Of a DNA stretch of 10,281 nt, positions 5,042 to 10,281 are shown one piece after another. A program made the position numbers and the translations under genes. Numbering within the stretch: the stretch's first letter is position 1; each line of letters starts with the position of its first letter. The DNA is from CAYGTK01 sp964352775. Its GTDB lineage: Bacteria > Bacteroidota > Bacteroidia > Chitinophagales > CAIOSU01. Where the stretch lies: assembly GCA_964352775.1 (NCBI GenBank), contig CAYGTK010000152.1, positions 1-10,281 of the forward strand. The letters are read 5' to 3'. The notes under the pieces were generated by a model, which saw nothing but the letters and a program-made list of their open reading frames with translations, ran no database searches and was not told where the DNA came from.

Positions 5042-6799
5042 ATGCCTCTCAAATATGTCCTGTATGCTCGAAAGTCGAGTGAGTCGGAAGACAAGCAAAA
5101 AGCGTCAATTGAAGATCAGGTTGCTGAGTGTATTTCACACGCCAAGAAGAACGGCTATGAAATAGTAGACACTATATGTGAAGCTATCTCCGCAAAGAAA
5201 CCAGGCCGTTTAGGGTTCGCTTCCATGATGAAAAAATTAGAGCGTAGGAAAGTTGAAGGGATAATCTGCTGGAAGCTTGACCGTTTGGCGCGAAACCCCA
5301 TTGATGGTGGCCATATCAGTTGGTATCTACAACAAGGTAAGATTAAACATATTGCGACAGTGGGTAAAGACTATTATCCAAAGGATAATGTTCTTATGAT
5401 GCAAGTTGAATTTGGAATGGCAAATCAATACATTAACGACTTAAGTGATAATGTATTGAGAGGGTATCGTAGAAAGGCTGAAAGAGGCTGGTATCCTTAT
5501 CTTCACTTGCCATTAGGTTATCGCCATAATACAGGATACAAATTAGGTTCAGACGCAGAAATAATCCCCAAAGAGGGAGAGTTCAAAAAAGTAAAAAAGC
5601 TTTGGAATATTTTTTTAAGTGAGAACTTCCAACTTGACCAAATTCTTGACGTAGCTATCGAGATGAGGTTGCTTAAAGCATCTACCAAAGCAATCAATCG
5701 AAAAAGACTTCTGAGAATTTTCAGAAACCCATTCTATTCTGGTAAGTTTTTCTTTACGGATAGTAATGAGGTCAGAAAACTACATGAAGGCAAGCACAAG
5801 ACAATGATTAGTCAAAAGGATTATAGAAATGCTCAAAAAATACTTGACGGGGATTCCAGATCTACGCGGGCAAAAAAATACAACTTTCCATATAGAGGCT
5901 TGATTACCTGCGGGGAGTGCAAGGGTCATATCACGTCAGAACATAAATATCAAATAATATGTACTGCTTGCAAAAAGAAATTCTCGGCTAAGACAAAGGA
6001 TTTTTGCCCTCTTTGCAATAGAAATGTATCAGAAATGGCTAATCCATCGACTGTGGACATCACTTACTACCGCTGTACCAAAAATCATGAACCATGTTCG
6101 CAATCTGCAATTACTGTAAAGGAAATAGAAAACCAGATACAACATGAACTTACTTCCATAAGATATAACAATGCTTTCAGAACTTTTGTGCTTAAGGGAT
6201 TAGAGGAGATTGAAGAGATAGAGGGAAAAGAGAACATAGTTGAGATTAAGAAAGCAAAATACAAAATACAAATACTCAAGCAACGTCAAGAACGATTAAT
6301 TGAACTTCGAAGTGACGATGAGCTTACAAAAGAGGAATATTTAGAAGCAAAAAATCGTATTGATTTCGAGCTAAGTAAGCTTGAACAAAACACAAAAAAC
6401 CACTCATTTAGGCTTTGGAAAGATCTTTTAGAAACTGACCTAGATTTCTTGACAAGGGCCTGTACATTATTTATAAACGGAGATAAAAAACAGAAAAAAG
6501 AAGTACTTCAAAGATATGCTTCGAACCTAGAATTATTGGATAAAAACCTTTCATTTACAAGGCGTAATGGAGTTGATGCAATCCTAAAGTGCTTCCATTC
6601 CTATAAAGCTAAAAAGGGGTGCTTCGAACCCAAGAAACGCTATGCAAAACAAGGCTATTTGGATGGTTTTGCCTTACAATTAAACTCTATGCGGGCAGAC
6701 CTCACCACTATTCGAACCCAATATCGAACAATGCGGAAGAAGCACCTTCTTGAGAAGGAAGAAAGAGAATCGTACCCATACGACCGAGATCTGTTGTAA
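5042..6799 (+). CDS. Large serine recombinase with nested double zinc ribbon
   Basis: The 585-residue protein is a large serine recombinase, which integrates or excises DNA by serine-linked strand exchange. The N-terminal resolvase domain has YARKSS (8-13; R10 and probable nucleophile S12), SIEDQ (22-26) and LDRLAR (79-84) with conserved arginines. The recombinase domain follows at about 135-275 (WYPYLHLPLGY; FRNPFYSGKF). The zinc ribbon is unusual: the first pair C290/C293 and the last cysteines C345/C352 are split by a second CxxC...CxxC ribbon, C307/C310 and C322/C325. A charged coiled coil spans about 378-460. I recall similar double-ribbon recombinases in Patescibacteria; this is not verified. 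It is full length. The last 36 codons lie in the 530-bp direct repeat and recur as a remnant at 8287-8397. It is likely the integrase of the element; the att sites were not identified. Confidence 0.92.
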   Translation: MPLKYVLYARKSSESEDKQKASIEDQVAECISHAKKNGYEIVDTICEAISAKKPGRLGFASMMKKLERRKVEGIICWKLDRLARNPIDGGHISWYLQQGKIKHIATVGKDYYPKDNVLMMQVEFGMANQYINDLSDNVLRGYRRKAERGWYPYLHLPLGYRHNTGYKLGSDAEIIPKEGEFKKVKKLWNIFLSENFQLDQILDVAIEMRLLKASTKAINRKRLLRIFRNPFYSGKFFFTDSNEVRKLHEGKHKTMISQKDYRNAQKILDGDSRSTRAKKYNFPYRGLITCGECKGHITSEHKYQIICTACKKKFSAKTKDFCPLCNRNVSEMANPSTVDITYYRCTKNHEPCSQSAITVKEIENQIQHELTSIRYNNAFRTFVLKGLEEIEEIEGKENIVEIKKAKYKIQILKQRQERLIELRSDDELTKEEYLEAKNRIDFELSKLEQNTKNHSFRLWKDLLETDLDFLTRACTLFINGDKKQKKEVLQRYASNLELLDKNLSFTRRNGVDAILKCFHSYKAKKGCFEPKKRYAKQGYLDGFALQLNSMRADLTTIRTQYRTMRKKHLLEKEERESYPYDRDLL

Positions 6800-6821
6800 C
6801 ACTCTCCACTCCTAACCACAC

Positions 6822-6842
6822 GTATCTTTAAAGAAGAGATAC
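6822..6842. repeat. Short inverted repeat before winged-helix gene copy 1
   Basis: GTATCT (6822-6827) and AGATAC (6837-6842) are inverted with a 9-nt spacer, 10 bp before the ATG at 6853. The same arms are kept at 8420-8440 upstream of the second copy although the spacer has a substitution. This conservation hints at a regulatory or autoregulatory site, but the arms are short. Confidence 0.35.
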
Positions 6843-6852
6843 CACTCAACAT

Positions 6853-7194
6853 ATGACATACAAAAGAACCACGCTAGTACCCAATACTTTCCTTGATGAC
6901 TACCTCCCACACCTCTCAGAAGCTGAATTAAAGGTCCTCCTCATTGTTATCAGACAAACTATCGGATGGAAGGATTTCAAGACGGGAAAACGCAAAGTAC
7001 GTGATCGTATCACGCACTCACAATTCAAACAAAAGACTGGACTCTCTCCACGATCCATCACCAATGCTATCCATCGACTAACGGTGAGGAAGCTGATACA
7101 AGTGACCGATTACCATGAACAACCCTTGCCATTCACACAGGACAGAAAGGGGAAGAGTTATCTGTATTTTCAGGTGGGGCAGCGCAAAATCTAG
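6853..7194 (+). CDS. Winged-helix replication-like protein, copy 1 (phage O N-domain type)
   Basis: The 113-residue protein resembles the N-terminal domain of phage replication protein O and plasmid initiators: TTLVPNTFLDDYLPHLSEAE (6-25), KVLLIVIRQTIGWKD (27-41), then RITHSQFKQKTGLSPRSITN (52-71) and AIHRLTVRKLIQV (72-84), a winged helix-turn-helix with a beta wing ending SYLYFQVG. Such domains bind origin DNA. The O helicase-loader C-domain is absent, so it could be a stand-alone initiator or a transcription factor. It starts 53 bp after the recombinase stop, in the same direction, probably in one transcript. A second copy at 8450 differs by one residue (Q60 to K). A weak purine-rich stretch precedes the ATG. 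Confidence 0.8.
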   Translation: MTYKRTTLVPNTFLDDYLPHLSEAELKVLLIVIRQTIGWKDFKTGKRKVRDRITHSQFKQKTGLSPRSITNAIHRLTVRKLIQVTDYHEQPLPFTQDRKGKSYLYFQVGQRKI

Positions 7195-7333
7195 CATGAA
7201 CCTGCGCAGAATTGTACTAATGTTATTAATCGCATTGCGACAAACTTATCTTGCTATGACAAGGGTGGATTGCAACTGAATCAGTAGAGGGGGGCGGATA
7301 GATATTTTATCCAGTTCTTGGTATTGTATTGTC

Positions 7334-7591
7334 ATGAATAAACACAAGGCACTCTCTATTCTGTCTAAAACAGGTGAAGCTATTCTAGTTGATGATATGC
7401 AGACCGCTACCCTTCTCTGGCAAACAATATATCCAGAGTACAGTCTATTCAAGCAAGAGAAGTGGTATGAGGATGAGGGCATAGAATTGCTCTATGCTAT
7501 AGTGTCTTCAATGCTACTGCATAGAAACCTATCTGACACCCCCTACACCTTAGATGACTTGAAGGGTGCTATAAGCAGTGTAAAAATCTAG
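7334..7591 (+). CDS. Small hypothetical protein
   Basis: The 85-residue acidic protein starts with MNKHKALSILSKTGEAILVD and has no motif I recognise; it appears soluble and mainly helical, with conserved-looking aromatics (LLWQTIYPEY, KWYEDEG). Composition is protein-like and there is no signal peptide or membrane segment. No ribosome site or clear promoter is visible. It lies between the two direct repeats and its TAG stop overlaps the stop of the convergent minus-strand gene by 4 bp (ctag at 7588-7591). It is probably real, but the function is unknown. Confidence 0.5.
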   Translation: MNKHKALSILSKTGEAILVDDMQTATLLWQTIYPEYSLFKQEKWYEDEGIELLYAIVSSMLLHRNLSDTPYTLDDLKGAISSVKI

Positions 7592-7815
7592 CCTTTGTTA
7601 TAACCTCTATCATGAGAGTTTTCACCACCATGATATTCTTTATACGAGGAGCCACGACTACTGATGGTCTGGTTGTAACTTTGGTGAACATGCTTTCCGC
7701 TACCAGTTTTAGTAAATATATCCACTGTCCTTTTTGAAGCATCTTTATTGTTAACTCGCCCCTTATAAGAACGGTTACCACTTGAACCCTTGAAAATTGA
7801 TGAAAAAAGTCCCAT
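7588..7815 (-). CDS. Small Ser/Gly/Lys-rich hypothetical protein
   Basis: The 75-residue product begins MGLFSSIFKGSSGNRSYKGR and continues with many Ser, Gly, Lys, Tyr and His residues; it looks disordered and basic. There is no recognisable domain. The amphipathic MGLFSSIFK start could contact membranes, which is only a guess. Reality is supported by a near-consensus promoter (TTGACA, 17 bp, TATCTT at 7882-7854) placing the start about 30 bases upstream of the ATG. It converges with the 85-aa gene, the two sharing the palindrome ctag as stop codons. Confidence 0.5.
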   Translation of the reverse strand: MGLFSSIFKGSSGNRSYKGRVNNKDASKRTVDIFTKTGSGKHVHQSYNQTISSRGSSYKEYHGGENSHDRGYNKG

Positions 7816-7847
7816 CTGTATTTAGTTTTAGCGTGAACAATTTGAAT

Positions 7848-7882
7848 TATCTTAAGATACAAACAACCTAAGACAATGTCAA
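7848..7882 (-). promoter_or_regulatory. Near-consensus promoter with palindrome at the -10 box
   Basis: On the minus strand TTGACA (7882-7877) and TATCTT (7859-7854) are spaced by exactly 17 bp. The -10 box lies in the perfect 12-bp palindrome TATCTTAAGATA (7848-7859), a possible operator. It would drive the 75-aa gene. It is sigma-70-like, not the Bacteroidota -7 type, in keeping with foreign origin. Confidence 0.5.
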
Positions 7883-7934
7883 TAACTCTGAGCATATACT
7901 TTATTAAATTTTAACTGAATGCAAATATAAGTGA

Positions 7935-7998
7935 GCCACTGAGCAGATTTGTCTCCCGCTTTCCATGCGGACGCTCTAACCAGCCGAGCTACAATGGC
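7935..7998 (-). pseudogene. Degenerate or T-armless tRNA-like sequence (anticodon GGA position)
   Basis: Minus strand: GCCATTG (7998-7992) pairs with CAGTGGC (7941-7935) as a 7-bp acceptor stem with one G-U. TA follows, then a classic D-arm with stems GCTC and GAGC around loop GGCTGGTTA. The anticodon arm is TCCGC-ATGGAAA-GCGGG, with GGA in the anticodon position. Between it and the 3' acceptor strand are only 13 nt, where a variable loop and T-arm would need about 22; no TTCGA loop exists. A GGA (Ser) anticodon does not fit the class I shape, since serine tRNAs have a long variable arm. It is probably a decayed tRNA with an internal deletion, or an element-borne tRNA-like sequence. CCA is not encoded. 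Confidence 0.5.
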
Positions 7999-8101
7999 AA
8001 TTACCCTCTCTTTCGACGATTACCTCCCCGAGAGATGTGGTCGCCAAAATTTGAAAAAATAAAACCCAGCCTCTATTCTCAATACAATAGTTCTTTTAGC
8101 G

Positions 8102-8221
8102 CTAAATCCATACGTTACCATGTGTTTTTTCCTCGTAACATAGTCTCTGAAACTCACGAACAAGCTTGTCGGACAAGGGAAAAACGCCAGAGTCTTCTGG
8201 GATTTCATAATCAATATTCAT
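8102..8221 (-). CDS. 39-codon ORF, possibly a truncated relative of the 66-aa protein
   Basis: Reading from ATG at 8221, the product starts MNIDYEIPEDSGVFPLSDKL and ends in VREFQRLCYEEKTHGNVWI before TAG. The stretch LSDKLVREFQ...YEE..HG resembles LSNELVELF...YEQEHG in the 66-aa protein before the recombinase, but it stops before the second helix of that family, so it may be a remnant. It has no good ribosome site. Most of 8011-8287 holds nothing else I can support: other frames here (64 codons on both strands) look like chance. Confidence 0.35.
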   Translation of the reverse strand: MNIDYEIPEDSGVFPLSDKLVREFQRLCYEEKTHGNVWI

Positions 8222-8286
8222 ATAGGTAGAATACCAAAAAAGCGTTGATAGATCTAGTTATTGCTTATTTAGCAAAAACTGTCTCC

Positions 8287-8397
8287 TTGCGGGCAGACCT
8301 CACCACTATTCGAACCCAATATCGAGCAATACGGAAGAAGCACCTTCTTGAGAAGGAAGAGCAAGCGTCGTACCCATACAACCGAGATCTGTTGTAA
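8287..8397 (+). pseudogene. Remnant of a second serine recombinase gene (C-terminal 36 codons)
   Basis: This reads LRADLTTIRTQYRAIRKKHL and onward to NRDLL and the same TAA, aligned with the last 36 codons of the intact recombinase. Within the 35 shared residues there are 5 substitutions (T-A, M-I, R-Q, E-A, D-N) from 8 base changes, with only one silent. The sequence upstream (8230-8286) is open but unrelated to the recombinase. All catalytic parts are missing, so it is a truncated gene end that came along with the duplicated winged-helix gene. Confidence 0.8.
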
Positions 8398-8419
8398 CAC
8401 TCTCCACTCCTAACCACAC

Positions 8420-8440
8420 GTATCTTTAGAGAAGAGATAC
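8420..8440. repeat. Short inverted repeat before winged-helix gene copy 2
   Basis: GTATCT and AGATAC arms with a 9-nt spacer, 9 bp before the ATG at 8450; the arms match those at 6822-6842 while the spacer differs. Confidence 0.35.
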
Positions 8441-8449
8441 TACCAACAT

Positions 8450-8791
8450 ATGACATACAAAAGAACCACGCTAGTACCCAATACTTTCCTTGATGACTAC
8501 CTCCCACACCTCTCAGAAGCTGAATTAAAGGTCCTTCTCATTGTTATCAGACAAACTATCGGATGGAAGGACTTCAAGACGGGAAAACGCAAAGTACGTG
8601 ATCGTATCACCCATTCTCAGTTCAAGAAAAAGACCGGACTCTCACCTCGATCCATCACCAATGCCATCCATCGACTGACGGTGAGGAAACTCATTCAGGT
8701 GACTGATTATCATGAACAACCCTTGCCATTCACACAGGACAGGAAGGGGAAGAGCTATCTGTATTTTCAGGTTGGCCAGCGCAAAATTTAG
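8450..8791 (+). CDS. Winged-helix replication-like protein, copy 2
   Basis: The 113-residue product is identical to copy 1 except for lysine at residue 60. By my count the genes differ at 24 of 342 positions and 23 of these are silent, so the protein has been under strong selection since they parted. Both copies are therefore likely to have been functional. This one lacks an intact recombinase upstream, having only a 36-codon remnant, and is followed by AAACTAA repeats and a DnaA-box-like site, which favours a role in replication initiation. Expression would depend on transcription from upstream; no promoter was found. The domain description given for copy 1 applies. Confidence 0.8.
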   Translation: MTYKRTTLVPNTFLDDYLPHLSEAELKVLLIVIRQTIGWKDFKTGKRKVRDRITHSQFKKKTGLSPRSITNAIHRLTVRKLIQVTDYHEQPLPFTQDRKGKSYLYFQVGQRKI

Positions 8792-8844
8792 TATGAACCT
8801 CGGCAGAATTGTACTATGGACCACCGCAAAATCTGCTGATAACA

Positions 8845-8896
8845 AAACTAATATAAACTAACTATACAAAACTAAGTGCTAAGCTACTTATCCACG
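8845..8896. repeat. AAACTAA direct repeats and DnaA-box-like site, candidate origin
   Basis: AAACTAA occurs at 8845-8851, 8855-8861 and 8869-8875; the outer two are within the longer acAAAACTAA. TTATCCACG at 8888-8896 differs from the DnaA box TTATCCACA at one base. The stretch is AT-rich and follows the replication-like gene. Together this is an origin-like layout (iterons, AT-rich DNA and DnaA box), but spacing is uneven (10 and 14 bp) and the motif is simple, so chance is possible. Confidence 0.35.
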
Positions 8897-8918
8897 GAAA
8901 CCCTAATCTTACTTATTT

Positions 8919-10281
8919 CTAAGTTGCGTCAACAGACACTTTACATAGAGTGACCTTATAACCAAAAGTCTGGAGTCGTTTTATGGCGTTTCTCAAGTTG
9001 ATTTTACTGAAGAAGGGTATATCGAGATCATTTGCGGACTTACTTATGATTGCATAAACAATCTCATATTCGGAAGGATTTGGTTTATCTGTTGGATTAT
9101 CGAGCTTAAAATCATCTCCAAGTTTATCGTTTAGTTTTTGTCTAAACTCTGCATCTGACAGAAAGAGTTCTGCTGAAACCATTCCTTGTGCAAACAAATG
9201 ACTCAGCACCGAGGACGACCCATAATACTTAACATGTATAAGCCTCTTTTCATTCTTTGAGTAAAGGTCGCAGAACTCAATTTTTTGTTTAGAGCCTCCA
9301 TGATGAATTAGGTTTTTATCCATATTGCAATAGTCCAACTCTTCTGATGCATTCTCATTATAATCTGCTTCGTTATAGTATTCTGCGCAAGTCGGCATGC
9401 TGACCCCGGGTAAAATGGCTAAAGTATTCTTGAAGGAAACTCCAATTCTATCTGCAAATGTTTTTTCTACCTGATACCACTTACCGTTACTAAAAATATA
9501 GAGTCCTTCTGCTATGGAAACTTCACTATAAATGCAATTATAAACCGACCAAGAATAAATGATATCACCGGAACTCTCACTAATACAATCTATTCTCTGA
9601 GATTTCAATGTAGCTAATGAGAGGTTTCCCTTAGTTTGCTCTCTTAATAATGAGAGGTAGGTAGGAAGATCAATATCATCACCAAATGATTTTTTACCTA
9701 GCTTGAATTCTGATATATCTTCCCACCTCACTATTTCTGGAATAGCCATCCAAGTTTTATCGGAAGTTTCGTTTTTTATTCCTTCAACAAGAGAAGTGTT
9801 AAGCCCATCTAAAACCTTTGGGTCTTTTATCTCTGCAATGTAATCAATCCAGGCAAAATCTTTCTTATAGTCATTGCTCTTGTACTTAACTAAACAATCT
9901 TCCAAAAACTCACGAACATTCGTAAAGTCTACTTTGATAGATGCACTCAGCGCATCTTTACCTGTGATGGTTTTGCCAAATAAACTAGAAGTTGATTTGC
10001 CGGTAATTCCGGAAAGCATGTCCTGCTCTATATTCACACCAAAATCAGCAAAAGTCCCATCCTTAGTCATTTGCTCTTTCGATAATTTTGGTACAACAGA
10101 CATATTCTTCTTGTCTATGCTTCGGAGATTCTCTGAACTGACCACCCCAAGTGCTACTTTCAGACCAAACCTTTCCTCACAGATACCAGGTGTAAGAAGC
10201 ATATGCCCATATCCAAATGTGATTGCGAAGATTCGCTCTTCTACTTTAACTAGTAGAACCCCCTTGGAACTTGCATTATAT
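8919..10281 (-). CDS. TIGR04141/DUF6119 family sporadically distributed protein (5' end cut by window)
   Basis: The frame is open from the right window edge (about 26 codons upstream of the ATG at 10202) to TAG at 8919, giving about 453 residues; family members are roughly 500-550 long, so the N-terminus is missing. The ATG at 10202 is internal, because the upstream frame still matches the family: GVLLVKVEERIFAITFGYGH before MLLTPG, then RFGLKVALGVV, LRSIDKKNM. Near the C-terminus IEFCDLYSKNEKRLIHVKYY, then GSSSVLSHLFAQGMVSAELF, is the family signature. The spaced D...HVK could be an active site of PD-(D/E)xK nuclease type; this is speculation. The family is patchily spread and a link to phage defence has been suspected, but the function is not established to my knowledge. 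It faces the replication-like gene and ends at the candidate origin. Confidence 0.75.
   Translation of the reverse strand, partial: YNASSKGVLLVKVEERIFAITFGYGHMLLTPGICEERFGLKVALGVVSSENLRSIDKKNMSVVPKLSKEQMTKDGTFADFGVNIEQDMLSGITGKSTSSLFGKTITGKDALSASIKVDFTNVREFLEDCLVKYKSNDYKKDFAWIDYIAEIKDPKVLDGLNTSLVEGIKNETSDKTWMAIPEIVRWEDISEFKLGKKSFGDDIDLPTYLSLLREQTKGNLSLATLKSQRIDCISESSGDIIYSWSVYNCIYSEVSIAEGLYIFSNGKWYQVEKTFADRIGVSFKNTLAILPGVSMPTCAEYYNEADYNENASEELDYCNMDKNLIHHGGSKQKIEFCDLYSKNEKRLIHVKYYGSSSVLSHLFAQGMVSAELFLSDAEFRQKLNDKLGDDFKLDNPTDKPNPSEYEIVYAIISKSANDLDIPFFSKINLRNAIKRLQTFGYKVTLCKVSVDAT

Larger units (their letters stand above)
6690..7219 (+). repeat. Direct repeat copy 1 (recombinase tail plus winged-helix gene)
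   Basis: This 530-bp segment recurs at 8288-8816 in the same orientation, 1598 bp away. By eye the copies differ by one 1-bp indel (just before the winged-helix ATG) and roughly 7% substitutions. It begins 36 codons before the recombinase stop and ends about 25 bp after the winged-helix stop. Recombination between the copies would delete the small genes and tRNA-like element between them. Confidence 0.9.
8288..8816 (+). repeat. Direct repeat copy 2
   Basis: Second copy of the 530-bp segment at 6690-7219, with one 1-bp deletion and about 7% divergence. The left breakpoint falls inside recombinase coding sequence; the right one is about 25 bp after the winged-helix stop. The level of divergence fits an independent related element or an old duplication rather than a recent tandem copy. 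Confidence 0.9.

Noticed and set aside
7184..7210. gcgca/tgcgc inverted repeat at the end of winged-helix copy 1
   Set aside because: It has a short 5-bp stem, no T-run, and is lost in copy 2.
8020..8229. 64-codon frames on both strands in the inter-repeat region
   Set aside because: No motif, low-complexity aromatic and basic content and no ribosome site; only the 39-codon minus frame has a family-like segment.
8265..8507. 80-codon minus-strand frame over repeat copy 2, with a similar frame at 6655-6852
   Set aside because: It is antisense to the recombinase tail and the winged-helix start; its recurrence merely follows from the direct repeat.
1..10281. CRISPR array or rRNA genes
   Set aside because: No regularly spaced repeats with unique spacers and no rRNA-like conserved segments were seen.

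Overview
The window looks like accessory DNA in a member of the Bacteroidota. The left-hand gene encodes a secreted protein with a signal peptide and a type IX secretion (Por) C-terminal sorting domain. It has a TATATTTG box of the Bacteroidota -7 type (TAnnTTTG) upstream, most genes lack a strong Shine-Dalgarno site, and the short XRE regulator ends in FFSEGFEGE, as many small Bacteroidota XRE proteins do. The recombinase and its small companion resemble, from memory of the families, proteins common in Patescibacteria (CPR) genomes, so a mobile element with relatives in that group is possible. That link is inference.

Layout. (1) 1-1160: T9SS cargo gene on the minus strand, and a divergent XRE repressor-like gene; between them an 18-bp perfect palindrome sits on both promoters. 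(2) 1117-4653, minus strand, transfer and anti-restriction block: an orphan C5-cytosine DNA methyltransferase, an ArdC-type anti-restriction metalloprotease, a SymE-family toxin translationally coupled to ardC, a strong rho-independent terminator, then a VirD4/TraG-like DNA-translocation ATPase. Methylation and ArdC would both protect incoming DNA from host restriction, and the ATPase would serve conjugation or DNA movement. (3) 4793-7194, plus strand, recombination and replication block: a 66-aa small protein, a 585-aa large serine recombinase with an unusual nested double zinc ribbon, and a 113-aa winged-helix protein resembling phage O-type replication proteins. (4) 7220-8287: two small convergent unknown genes, one with a near-consensus promoter; a tRNA-like sequence lacking the T-arm; and a 39-codon ORF that may be a remnant of the 66-aa family. 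(5) 8288-8816: a second, about 7% diverged copy of the segment holding the recombinase 3' end and the whole winged-helix gene. (6) 8817-8918: AAACTAA repeats and a DnaA-box-like site next to that second gene, a candidate origin. (7) 8919-10281: a 5'-truncated gene of the TIGR04141/DUF6119 sporadically distributed family, a possible defence gene.

The main hunt results are: the duplicated replication-like gene (24 nucleotide differences, only one changing the protein, beside a decaying recombinase tail); the compact MTase-ArdC-SymE module with an 8-nt gene overlap and perfect inverted repeats near start codons; the nested zinc ribbon in the recombinase; the T-armless tRNA-like element; and the origin-like repeats. 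No CRISPR array, rRNA gene, relaxase or restriction endonuclease partner for the methyltransferase was seen.
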